A DNA stretch of 64,000 bases from DATMMS01 sp036824145 (GTDB taxonomy: Bacteria > Chloroflexota > Dormibacteria > DASZGP01), in NCBI GenBank assembly GCA_036824145.1, contig DAITAT010000002.1, forward strand, positions 17,581 to 81,580, given 5' to 3'. The translations under genes and the position numbers were made by a program. The notes below the pieces were generated by a model that saw only the letters and a program-made list of their open reading frames with translations, did no database searches and was not told the DNA's origin. Below, piece after piece: positions 8,743-16,792 of this stretch (position 1 is the stretch's first letter; every line of letters starts with the position of its first letter).

Positions 8743-10800
8743 ATGCGCCCCCAACAGCTGTTGGTGTACCGCGCGCGCGCCCGCCGCCGCCGGTCCGTCC
8801 GCAAGCAACTGCTGACCACGGTGCTCGGCGTGATCATCGCCGGCGTCTTCTCGCTGGGAGCCGAAGCGCTCGACCAGTACAACTACTACTCCAGCGACCT
8901 GCCCGACCCCGGCACGCTTGACATCAGCCAGCTGCCGCAGTCGACCCAGATCCTGGACCGCAACGGCAAGCTCCTCTATGTCGTCCACGGCAACCAGATC
9001 CGAACCGTGGTGTCGTTGGCACAGATCTCGCCGCTGGTGCGCAAAGCAACCATCGACGTCGAGGACAAGAACTTCTACCGCAACTCCGGCCTTGACTATC
9101 AGCGCCTCGTCGCGGCCGCCTACAACGACGTGACCCGGCAGGTCACCCAGGGCGCCAGCACCATCACCCAGCAGCTGGTCAAGCTCAAGTACCTGACCTC
9201 TGAGCGGTCGCTGGACCGGAAGATCAAGGAGGCGCTCCTGGCAGGAGCACTGGAGAGCCGGTTCAGCAAGGACAAGATCCTCGAGACCTACCTCAACAGC
9301 ATCTTCTACGGTCATGAGGCCTATGGCATCGAGGCCGCCAGCGAGACCTACTTCGGCAAGCACGCCTCCGAGCTGAACCTCAGCGAGGCCAGCCTGCTGG
9401 CAGGCATGCCGCAGGCACCCAGCACCTACGACCCTCTCACCCCTGATGGGCTGGCGCTCGCCCGGCAGCGCCAACTGGACGTGCTCCAGGCCATGCTCAA
9501 CCAGGGCGACATCAGTTCCAAGCAGAAGATCGCCGCCCAGGTCGCGAATGTCGACCTGCACCCGGTCCCGCCGGACCAGGTGCTCAACGCGCCTCACTTT
9601 GTCGCCTACGTTCTCCATTACCTGCGGGACAAGTACGGCCGCGAGTTGATCGACAATGGCGGTCTGCGCGTCACCACCAGCCTCGACCTCAATCTCCAGC
9701 TCCAGGCCGAGCAGATCGTCAAGAACGAGGTCGGTCGTTTCGCCAGGGCGGGCGTGAACAACGGCGCCCTGGAGGCGATCAACCCCAACACCGGCGAGAT
9801 CCTCACCTATGTCGGCAGCGCCGACTATTACAGCAAGAGCATCGATGGCAACGTCGACAACATCAGCAATATCGGCGGCACGCCGCGCCAGCCGGGGTCG
9901 TCCTTCAAGCCCTACGTCTACCTGACCGCTTTTGCCGACGGCTATACCCCGACGTCGACAATCGACGACACCCAGGGCGTTATCGGCGGGACGATGTTCC
10001 ATGACTTCGACAACCACAGCGAGGGCAACATCACGCTCCGGCGCGCTCTCGTGGAGTCGCGCAACATCCCCGCCATCAAGCTCTTCCAGCAACTCGGTTA
10101 CCAGCGCGTCTTCCAGACCGCCAAGTCGCTGGGCATCACCACCGACCTCAAGCCCGAGCTTGGCAGCGCCATCGGCTCCAGCGGCCTGCACATGCTGGAG
10201 CACACCGCCGGCTACGGGGTCTTCGCCACCGGCGGCATCTACAACGCGCCGGCGCCGGTACTGCGCATCCAGGACTCGCGAGGCAACAACGTCTTCCTGC
10301 TCCAGCCACACGGGGTTCGGGTGGTCAGCCCCCAGGTCACCTACGTCCTCAACGACATCCTGCTGGGCTACGCCAAGCAGTGGGGCCTGAACCTGATCGG
10401 GCCCGCCGCCGGCAAGTCAGGAACCACCGACGACGGCGCCGACCTCTGGTACATGGGATACACGCCCGACCTGGTGGTGGGGGCCTGGATGGCTCACACG
10501 GGCAAGGACGCCCAGGGCAACCCCATCGGCCGGTATCCCCTACATGGCCTTTTCGGGGTGACCACGTCGTCCTACATGTTCAAGGACTTCCTGCCCGTCT
10601 ACTACGCCGGCGCCCACAAGATCCCCACCTTCGTGAAGCCCGCCCTGGTCCAGGGCGGCGTCACCTGCGCGGCGCCCCCGCCGGCGCCCGGTGCCACGCC
10701 CGTCCCCAGCCCGAGCCTCGGCGCCGGCCCGATATCGCCTGCCAATCCCAGGGGCCCGATCTGCATCACCCCGGGCGACCTCAAGATCGAGGGGACCTAG
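8743..10800 (+). CDS. Class A penicillin-binding protein (transglycosylase-transpeptidase)
   Basis: Bifunctional peptidoglycan synthase anchored in the membrane. A basic N-terminus is followed by a membrane segment (about residues 20-40). The GT51 glycosyltransferase domain contains EDKNFYRNSG near residue 107 and QGASTITQQ. The transpeptidase domain has the serine motif SSFK near 386-389, SRN near 439-441, and KSGTT in place of the usual KTGTT. The C-terminus is a proline-rich tail. ATG 8743 is used as the start; a TTG six bases upstream is possible. This is the only plus-strand protein gene in the window, and its stop shares the palindrome CTAG with mpg on the other strand. Confidence 0.95.
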   Translation: MRPQQLLVYRARARRRRSVRKQLLTTVLGVIIAGVFSLGAEALDQYNYYSSDLPDPGTLDISQLPQSTQILDRNGKLLYVVHGNQIRTVVSLAQISPLVRKATIDVEDKNFYRNSGLDYQRLVAAAYNDVTRQVTQGASTITQQLVKLKYLTSERSLDRKIKEALLAGALESRFSKDKILETYLNSIFYGHEAYGIEAASETYFGKHASELNLSEASLLAGMPQAPSTYDPLTPDGLALARQRQLDVLQAMLNQGDISSKQKIAAQVANVDLHPVPPDQVLNAPHFVAYVLHYLRDKYGRELIDNGGLRVTTSLDLNLQLQAEQIVKNEVGRFARAGVNNGALEAINPNTGEILTYVGSADYYSKSIDGNVDNISNIGGTPRQPGSSFKPYVYLTAFADGYTPTSTIDDTQGVIGGTMFHDFDNHSEGNITLRRALVESRNIPAIKLFQQLGYQRVFQTAKSLGITTDLKPELGSAIGSSGLHMLEHTAGYGVFATGGIYNAPAPVLRIQDSRGNNVFLLQPHGVRVVSPQVTYVLNDILLGYAKQWGLNLIGPAAGKSGTTDDGADLWYMGYTPDLVVGAWMAHTGKDAQGNPIGRYPLHGLFGVTTSSYMFKDFLPVYYAGAHKIPTFVKPALVQGGVTCAAPPPAPGATPVPSPSLGAGPISPANPRGPICITPGDLKIEGT

Positions 10801-11339
10801 GCGCGGACGCGGAACCTCAGCGGCAGGTCGGCTGAGCGCTTGATGCCGACTCGGGGACCGACGACGAGGTCGGAGTCGGGCACCCGGGGCCGCTCGAGGA
10901 TCCGAAGCCTGGAGCGAGTCAGGTCCCAGCCGTTCATTCGCAAGTCGACGCCGAACTCGCGGCAGAGCCGGCCCGGGCCGCCCAGCGTACGTCGAGTCCA
11001 GCCAGGCACTGGGTCGCCGCCGGTGACCAAGGGGTCCAGCGCGCGGATCAGGACTGCGGATCCCACCCCTTCGGGCTCGGTGACGACGTTGAGGCAGTGG
11101 TACATCCCGTAGATGAGGTACACGTAGGCCACCCCCGGCGGTCCGAACATGATCGAGCTTCGGGACGTGGGGCCCCGGTAGGAATGGCTGGCGGCGTCCC
11201 TGGCGCCGAGGTAGGCCTCGGTTTCGGTGATGGTGGCGGCGAGCACCTTGCCAGCGCGCCTCCGCTCTAGGACCTTGCCCAGCAGTTCCCGGGCCACCAG
11301 GGTCGTCGACCTGGCGTAGAAGGCGGAGCCGAGCGGCAC
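10797..11339 (-). CDS. mpg: 3-methyladenine DNA glycosylase (AAG/Mpg family)
   Basis: Removes alkylated and deaminated purines in base-excision repair. The product has the family motif ITETEAYLGARDAASHS, which holds the catalytic glutamate, then GPPGVAYVYLIYGMYHCLNVV and a GPGRLC segment. The 180-residue length is slightly short but complete for the family. It starts at GTG 11339, 13 bases after the CvpA-like gene, and converges on the penicillin-binding protein with a shared CTAG stop. Confidence 0.93.
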   Translation of the reverse strand: MPLGSAFYARSTTLVARELLGKVLERRRAGKVLAATITETEAYLGARDAASHSYRGPTSRSSIMFGPPGVAYVYLIYGMYHCLNVVTEPEGVGSAVLIRALDPLVTGGDPVPGWTRRTLGGPGRLCREFGVDLRMNGWDLTRSRLRILERPRVPDSDLVVGPRVGIKRSADLPLRFRVRA

Positions 11340-11352
11340 CCGGCCGCCGGCT

Positions 11353-11898
11353 TCAGGTGATGGTCTTGGCGAAGTAACTGGCAGGCTCGGGCGGGAGCAC
11401 CGGCTGGTAGAGGACGATGACGTATGGCCTCAGTTGGTTCAGCGCCCGGGGCGTTGGTGAGTCCAACTGGCCCGAGAAGGAGTTGACGATCGCCGGCTTA
11501 CTCCCGCCCGACTGGATCGGGGTGGTCGCCATGTATTGGAAGAGGTAGATGACGACCGCCATCTCGAACACGCCGGCGAGGATGCCAACAATGAGGCCGA
11601 AGAAGCGATCGAAGACCAGGGCGCTCATCGCCTCCAGGACGTCGCTAAAAGCGAACATCAACGCCTCCAAGACCACGACCAGAAGCAAGACCACGCCGAG
11701 GTAGACCGCGAAATGGGCGGCTACCGGATAGGGGCCTAGTTGGTAATTCATCATCTGCGCCAGCCCCGGGCTCAGGGCCTGCGCCAGCAACATGCCGAGG
11801 TAGAACGCCGCGATGTGGACGAAGCGCCTGAACAAGCCGTAGCGGAAGCCGAGAAGGGCGTTGATCAGCACGTAGATCAGGACGATGAGGTCGATCAC
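11353..11898 (-). CDS. CvpA-family membrane protein
   Basis: A 181-residue protein with four hydrophobic segments. It starts MIDLIVLIYVLINALLGFRYG, which matches the CvpA (colicin V production) family, including the glycine and arginine after the first helix. The family includes membrane proteins linked to envelope stress and surface structures; no specific role can be read here. It follows pheT by two bases, so it is probably co-transcribed with the infC-pheT operon. Confidence 0.8.
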   Translation of the reverse strand: MIDLIVLIYVLINALLGFRYGLFRRFVHIAAFYLGMLLAQALSPGLAQMMNYQLGPYPVAAHFAVYLGVVLLLVVVLEALMFAFSDVLEAMSALVFDRFFGLIVGILAGVFEMAVVIYLFQYMATTPIQSGGSKPAIVNSFSGQLDSPTPRALNQLRPYVIVLYQPVLPPEPASYFAKTIT

Positions 11899-11900
11899 GG

Positions 11901-14273
11901 TCAGGTCCTCGGCTCGCCGCCCAGCTCGGAGCGGAGGGCTTTGATGATCCGCCCTTCAGCCGCGGCGACCTCTTCGCCAGTCAGGGTCCTGTCGTCCGAT
12001 TGGAAGAGCAGCCGCAGGGTCAGCCCCTTGCGTCCATCAGGGACCTGGGCGCCACGGTATTCGTCGTAGAGTTCCACGCTGCGCAGAATAGCGCCTCCCG
12101 CGCCGTTGATCGTTGAAATCACGTCTCGGGCGAGCGCCAACTCAGGCACCGTAATGGCCAGGTCACGGGCCACCGCGGGGTATCGCGGCACGGCCGAGAA
12201 GCGCCGCTGGCGGGGAGAGACGATCAGCGCATCGAAGTTGAGCTCACCAAGGACGATGGCGCTGACGTCCAGGTGGCGGGCCAGGTCAGGGTGCAGCTGA
12301 CCGCAACAACCGGCCACCTTCCCGTCGATCAGCCATCGCAGGCCGCGCCCGGGATGCAGACCGTCGACCTCGGCCTGCTCGTCGACCAGCGCCGCACTCG
12401 AGAGGCCGGCGCTTAGTTGCTCGAAGAATCCTTTGACTTCGAGCACGGCGCTGCGCACCGCACTCGGCGCCGGCTGCTTGCGACCGGCAGCCAGGTGGAT
12501 GGCGACGCCGATGATACGCGCCTCATCGGGGAGCTCCTCACCGGGCATTGGCCAGAAGACGCGTCCCAGCTCGAAGATCCTGGCGCCGCTCACGTCGACG
12601 GCGACGTTTCGGGCAATCGCCCGTGATAGCCCGCCCAGGAGCGAGGTGCGCATCAACGACTCGTCCGGGGACATCGGGTTGGCCAACCTCAACCGGGCAG
12701 GCGGGTATGCGCCGAGCGCCGGCGCGTCAGCCGGCTCGAAGGCGGTGATGACCTCGTCGTAGCCCGCGCCAAGGGCGATGTCGCGCGCCGCCCACTCGGG
12801 GTCGGGAGGCGGGAGGATACGCTCGAGCTGGACCCGCCGACCCGGCAGCGTGCTGGGCAGGGAGTTGTAGCCGCGCAGCCTGCCGACCTCCTCGACAAGG
12901 TCCACCGGCTCATGGACGTCGAGGCGAAAGCTGGGCGCCGCTGCCACCACCCCGCCGTCGGCGATCGCAGCGTCGAAATGGAGCCGCTGGAGGTCATCGA
13001 GAGCCTCGGCCTCGGGGACCTCGGCGCCGAGGTAATCGGAGAAGAACCCAGGCCGGCAGCGGATAGCCTGGTTGACCACCGGCTTGGGGTAATGCTCCGC
13101 CAATGTCGAGGCCGGGCCGCCGCCCGCGATCTCCTGCACCAGCTGCGCCATCCGCGTCGACGCCGCCGCCACCAACTCAGGGTGCAGCTGCTTCTCGAAG
13201 CGTGTCGAGGCCTCGGTGCGCAGGCCCAGGCGGCGGCTGGTGGCGCGCGCGTTGACGCCCTCGAAGTTGGCGGCTTCGATGACGACCCGGCTGGTCGCAG
13301 AGGACACCGCGCTGTTGGCGCCGCCGATGATGCCGGCAATGGCCACCGGCCGCGACTGGTCGGCGATCACCAACATCTCTGGCTGAAGCTGCCGGGTGAC
13401 GCCGTCCAGGCAATCGATCGACTCGCCGGCCACGGCCCTACGCACCACGATGCCGCCATCGAGCCGGTCGCGGTCGAAGGCGTGGAGTGGTTGCCCGCTC
13501 TCGAGCATCACATAGTTGGCGGCGTCGACGACGTTGCTGATCGGCCGCTGCCCAACGGCGCGCAGGCGGCGCTGCAGCCAGGGTGGTGACGGACCGACAG
13601 TCACGCCATCGAGGCAGCGCGCCGAGTAACGAGCGCACAGGTCGGGATCGGCGACCTCCACCTCGATGGGTTCTGGACCGCCGCCCTCGGCGGGCTTCCC
13701 CTCCGGCAGCCGGACCGGCCGCTTCAGCAGCGCCGACAGCTCCCGGGCGATGCCCAGGTGGCAGAGCAGGTCGGGCCGGTTGGTGGTGACCTCGATCACC
13801 AGCACCCGGTCCTTGGGCAGCAGGTCCGTCAGGGGCACCCCCGTGGGACCATCTGTGCCCAGCACCAGCAGGCCGTCGGCCTCGCTCGAAAGACCAAGCT
13901 CGATGGGGCTGCACATCATCCCCTGGGATAGCTCGCCCATGAACTTGCGTTCGCTGACGTCCATCCCATTGGGCAGCCGCGTCCCGGGGGGGGCCAGCGC
14001 CACCAGGTCGCCGACGCGGATGTTGGGAGCGCCAGAGACGACCTGCGCCCGCTGGTCGCCGACCTCGAGTTGGGCCACCTTGAGGTGGTCGGAGCCTTTG
14101 GCCAGCTCGGCGCCGGTGATGCGGGCCACGACCACGCCCTCCCAGCCGACGCCGATGTCGATGATGCGTTCGACCTCGGTGCCGGACAGCGTCAGCGACT
14201 CAGCCAGCTGCTCCGCCGGCTCGGGAAGCTCGATGTACTCCTGCAGCCACTCCAACGAGGCGCGTAGCGGCAT
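11901..14273 (-). CDS. pheT: Phenylalanyl-tRNA synthetase beta subunit
   Basis: Large subunit of the heterotetrameric PheRS. The 790-residue product has the N-terminal tRNA-binding OB fold (VVVARITGAELAKGSDHLKV region), the B3/B4 editing domain, the B5 domain, a catalytic-core-like region, and the C-terminal anticodon-binding domain (RYPAVARDLAITVPE region). Length is normal for a bacterial PheT. It lies 17 bases after pheS, in the common infC-rpmI-rplT-pheS-pheT order. Confidence 0.97.
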   Translation of the reverse strand: MPLRASLEWLQEYIELPEPAEQLAESLTLSGTEVERIIDIGVGWEGVVVARITGAELAKGSDHLKVAQLEVGDQRAQVVSGAPNIRVGDLVALAPPGTRLPNGMDVSERKFMGELSQGMMCSPIELGLSSEADGLLVLGTDGPTGVPLTDLLPKDRVLVIEVTTNRPDLLCHLGIARELSALLKRPVRLPEGKPAEGGGPEPIEVEVADPDLCARYSARCLDGVTVGPSPPWLQRRLRAVGQRPISNVVDAANYVMLESGQPLHAFDRDRLDGGIVVRRAVAGESIDCLDGVTRQLQPEMLVIADQSRPVAIAGIIGGANSAVSSATSRVVIEAANFEGVNARATSRRLGLRTEASTRFEKQLHPELVAAASTRMAQLVQEIAGGGPASTLAEHYPKPVVNQAIRCRPGFFSDYLGAEVPEAEALDDLQRLHFDAAIADGGVVAAAPSFRLDVHEPVDLVEEVGRLRGYNSLPSTLPGRRVQLERILPPPDPEWAARDIALGAGYDEVITAFEPADAPALGAYPPARLRLANPMSPDESLMRTSLLGGLSRAIARNVAVDVSGARIFELGRVFWPMPGEELPDEARIIGVAIHLAAGRKQPAPSAVRSAVLEVKGFFEQLSAGLSSAALVDEQAEVDGLHPGRGLRWLIDGKVAGCCGQLHPDLARHLDVSAIVLGELNFDALIVSPRQRRFSAVPRYPAVARDLAITVPELALARDVISTINGAGGAILRSVELYDEYRGAQVPDGRKGLTLRLLFQSDDRTLTGEEVAAAEGRIIKALRSELGGEPRT

Positions 14274-14290
14274 CCCCTACCCCCTCGCCA

Positions 14291-15358
14291 TCAGAACTGG
14301 CGCACCAACCGCAGGTCGGGGTCGAGCATCGAGCGCAGGTCGTCGATGCCGTACTTCAGCATCGCGATCCGTTCGATGCCGATGCCAAACGCGAAGCCGG
14401 TGTAGCGCTCAGGGTCGACGCCGCCGAAGCGGAGCACGTTGGGGTGGACCATGCCCGAGCCGAGGATCTCGATCCAGCCGCTGTGGCGGCACAGCGAACA
14501 GCCTTCGCCATCGCACTGGAAGCAGCTGACGTGCACCTCCAGGCTGGGCTCGGTGAATGGGAAATGGTCCGGGCGGAGACGGATGCGGCGGTCGTCACCG
14601 AACATGGCGCGGGCGAAGTACTCGAGCGTGCCCCGCAGGTCGGCCACTGTGACGCCTTCGTCGACGAGCAGGCCTTCGAGCTGGTGGAAGACCGGCACGT
14701 GGGTGGCGTCGTTGTCCCGGCGGTAGGTCTTGCCGGGGATCACCACCTTGATCGGCGGCGTATGGCTCTCCATATACCGCACTTGCATCGGCGACGTGTG
14801 GGGACGGAGCAGCACTCGGGTCTCGACATCAGGGTCGACGGCGCCGTCGCTGGCGAGAGGGACGACAAAGAACGTGTCGAACCCGTCGCGGGCGGGGTGA
14901 CCGACGGGGATGTTCAGCGCCTCAAAGGCGTAGTAGTCGAGCTCGACCTCGGGCCCACGGGCGATGTCGTAGCCCAGGCCTCGGAAGATCTCCTCGAGCT
15001 CGCGCATGACCAGGCTCACGGGATGTGGGTGGCCGCGTCGCGGCCGGCGGCCGGGGAATGTGAGGTCGATCGCCTCGGCGCCCCCGAGGCTGCCGGAACC
15101 GGCCTCGCGAAGCGCCCGGGCGCGGTCGGCGAAGGCCGATTCGATCGCGCGCTTGGCGGCATTGGCCTGCTTGCCCGCCTCGCGGCGCTCTTCAGGCGGG
15201 AGCGCGCCGACGCGGGACAGCTCATGGCTGAGCGCGGACTTGCGACCCAGGACCTGAACCCGAAGTTGCTCCAGGGCCCCCTCGTCCGGGGCCGCCGCGA
15301 TTCGCTCTAGGGCTTCCTTTTGGTGCTCTTCGGGATCCAGTCCGGTTTCGCCGGTCAA
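14291..15358 (-). CDS. pheS: Phenylalanyl-tRNA synthetase alpha subunit
   Basis: Catalytic subunit of PheRS (class II). An N-terminal helical arm leads into the core with GRRPRRGHPHP, motif 2 around FHQLEGLLVDEG, and motif 3 FGIGIERIAMLKYG. A zinc-ribbon-like CFQCDGEGCSLC, found in many bacterial PheS proteins, is present. The start is TTG 15358, which overlaps the rplT stop as TTGA, the only TTGA overlap in the window. 355 residues. Confidence 0.96.
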   Translation of the reverse strand: MTGETGLDPEEHQKEALERIAAAPDEGALEQLRVQVLGRKSALSHELSRVGALPPEERREAGKQANAAKRAIESAFADRARALREAGSGSLGGAEAIDLTFPGRRPRRGHPHPVSLVMRELEEIFRGLGYDIARGPEVELDYYAFEALNIPVGHPARDGFDTFFVVPLASDGAVDPDVETRVLLRPHTSPMQVRYMESHTPPIKVVIPGKTYRRDNDATHVPVFHQLEGLLVDEGVTVADLRGTLEYFARAMFGDDRRIRLRPDHFPFTEPSLEVHVSCFQCDGEGCSLCRHSGWIEILGSGMVHPNVLRFGGVDPERYTGFAFGIGIERIAMLKYGIDDLRSMLDPDLRLVRQF

Positions 15359-15726
15359 CTGGCCTCGGCCTGGCTTGCGCCGGACCTTGCCACCTCAACC
15401 AGCTGGCTGAAGTGCGCTGCATCGCGCACCGCCAGGTCGGCCAGGATCTTGCGATCGATCTCCACCCCGGCCACCTTTAGGCCGTGGGTGAAGGTGCTGT
15501 AGGTCATGCCGTTGAGGCGCGCCGCAGCGTTGATACGGGCGATCCAAAGGGCCCGCATATCGCGCTTGCGTACACGCCGGTCGCGGTACTGGTAAGCGAG
15601 GGAGTGCATGACTGCCTCGTTGGCGACCTTGAAGAGGTCACTGCGAGCCCCCCGCATGCCTTCGGCGCGGTCGAGGACCTTCTTGTGTCGGGCGTGGGCG
15701 GTGACGCCCCGCTTGACTCTGGGCAT
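15355..15726 (-). CDS. rplT: 50S ribosomal protein L20
   Basis: Early-assembly 23S rRNA-binding protein. The 123-residue product opens MPRVKRGVTAHARHKKVL and has the core ARINAAARLNGMTYS. In several bacteria L20 also represses the infC-rpmI-rplT mRNA. The hairpin-rich leader before infC could be such a target here, but this is inference. Confidence 0.97.
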   Translation of the reverse strand: MPRVKRGVTAHARHKKVLDRAEGMRGARSDLFKVANEAVMHSLAYQYRDRRVRKRDMRALWIARINAAARLNGMTYSTFTHGLKVAGVEIDRKILADLAVRDAAHFSQLVEVARSGASQAEAS

Positions 15727-15736
15727 TTCTTCCCTC

Positions 15737-15934
15737 CTACAGGTAGGGGGCGACGCGCTTGATCGCGCGCGCGTCGGCCGGGTCGACCTCGCGGGTTCCG
15801 CTGAAGGCGCGCTTCCGCTTGGCCGACTTCTTCTCGAGGATGTGGCTCTGGTGCGAATGCCGGCTGACGATCTTGCCGGTGCTGGTCACGCGGAACCGCT
15901 TGGCGGTGCCTTTATGGGTCTTTATCTTTGGCAT
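15737..15934 (-). CDS. rpmI: 50S ribosomal protein L35
   Basis: 65-residue large-subunit protein with the family start MPKIKTHKGTAKRF and a basic C-terminal half. It sits between infC (36 bases) and rplT (10 bases) in the conserved infC-rpmI-rplT order. Confidence 0.96.
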   Translation of the reverse strand: MPKIKTHKGTAKRFRVTSTGKIVSRHSHQSHILEKKSAKRKRAFSGTREVDPADARAIKRVAPYL

Positions 15935-15970
15935 CGTCTTCCTCTCTGTTGTCCGGCTGGCCGTCGGGCC

Positions 15971-16573
15971 TCAGGCTGAGGCGGAGCTGGTCCCGACCGG
16001 AGCTTCTATTGGTGCTGGTTCCGTCCCGTCTACGGACTCTGTCTTCCTGGCTTCCCCCGGCTTGACCAGGGGACCCATGATCTGGCTCATGTTCTTGCCC
16101 TCGAGGAGCGGGCTGCGCTCCACGTGGGCGACGTCGGCGAGGTCGTTGGCCATCCGCTCCAAGATCTTGCGGCCGATGTCCTGGTGGACCATCTCGCGAC
16201 CTCGGAACCAGATCGTGACCTTGACCTTGTCGCCATCGACCAGGAACTCACGAACCCGCTTCAGCTTGGTCTGGTAGTCGTGATCCCCGATCTTGGGGCG
16301 GAAATTCATTTGTTTGAGCCGGGTGCTGGCCTGCTTGCGACGGGACTCCTGCTCCCGCTTGCGCGCGTCGAACCTGAACCGTCCGTAATCCATCAGGCGG
16401 CAAACCGGGGGGTTTGCCTGTGGCGCCACCTCGACCAGGTCCAGTTCTCTCTCGACAGCAAGCTGCCTGGCCTTGTCGGTTGGAAGAACTCCGAGTTGCT
16501 CGTTTTTCTCGTCGATCACCCGCACCTGCGGGACCCGGATCTGGTCGTTGACCCTCAGCTCTTTAAAGGCGAT
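15971..16573 (-). CDS. infC: Translation initiation factor IF-3, apparent ATC start
   Basis: IF3 prevents premature subunit joining and checks the start codon. The N-domain signature RVNDQIRVPQVRVIDEKNEQ and the C-domain KVTIWFRGRE are present, with an extra serine- and proline-containing tail. The first standard start codon in frame is GTG 16525, but it would delete the conserved first strand and helix. The upstream ATC at 16573 gives MAFKELRVNDQIR and has GGAGAG (16581-16586) seven bases before it. A rare AUU or AUC start is known for infC in some bacteria, where IF3 limits its own translation. From ATC the product is 200 residues. Confidence 0.94.
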   Translation of the reverse strand: MAFKELRVNDQIRVPQVRVIDEKNEQLGVLPTDKARQLAVERELDLVEVAPQANPPVCRLMDYGRFRFDARKREQESRRKQASTRLKQMNFRPKIGDHDYQTKLKRVREFLVDGDKVKVTIWFRGREMVHQDIGRKILERMANDLADVAHVERSPLLEGKNMSQIMGPLVKPGEARKTESVDGTEPAPIEAPVGTSSASA

Positions 16574-16586
16574 AGACGTACTCTCC

Positions 16587-16747
16587 GAACCTCCGACCCC
16601 GGTCTGGGCCGGCTAAACAAGAAACGGACAGCCAAGGCCGTCCGCCAAACCCTCGTCAACCGAGAGACCTGGGCAACGATTCGTCGCCAGGTGAGGAGCG
16701 GATGGCTCCTTCTTTCCGCCGGGCCAAAGCGGCCCGAACCGGCTGCG
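16587..16747 (-). ncRNA. infC-rpmI-rplT 5' leader with three hairpins
   Basis: About 160 bases between the -10 box and the infC ribosome binding site hold three stem-loops on the minus strand. One is a perfect 6-bp GC stem (CGGGCC/GGCCCG, 16720-16736). The second is CTCTCG/CGAGGG (16650-16666). The third is the terminator-like stem at 16625-16644. No reading frame of note runs through it. The arrangement suggests attenuation of IF3, L35 and L20, as known for the L20-controlled leader of Firmicutes. Equivalence to that family was not tested. Confidence 0.55.
16615..16644 (-). terminator. Terminator-like hairpin in the infC leader (possible attenuator)
   Basis: On the minus strand CGGACGGC and GCTGTCCG form an 8-bp stem with one G-U pair and a CTTG tetraloop, followed at once by TTTCTTGTTT. 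The U tract is interrupted by C and G, so termination may be partial. It lies between the infC promoter and the infC start, the position of an attenuator rather than of an operon terminator. Confidence 0.55.
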
Positions 16748-16756
16748 ATCATAGCA
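16748..16756 (-). promoter_or_regulatory. Extended -10 promoter of the infC operon
   Basis: Read on the minus strand this is TGCTATGAT: an extended -10 (TGn) directly followed by TATGAT, five of six matches to the consensus. It lies about 175 bases upstream of the infC start, just after the thrS stop. A TTGACA-like -35 is not obvious, as expected for an extended -10 promoter. Confidence 0.5.
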
Positions 16757-16792
16757 GTCCGCCTGGCTTTCCGGGCTCCCCGTGGAGCACCC

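Noticed and set aside
8713..10311. 532-codon minus-strand frame opposite the penicillin-binding protein
   Set aside because: It is the antisense shadow of a clear GT51-transpeptidase gene; valine/leucine-rich composition is typical of such shadows in high-GC DNA.
15971..16525. infC starting at GTG 16525
   Set aside because: It would remove the conserved RVNDQIRVPQ stretch and has no ribosome binding site, unlike ATC 16573.
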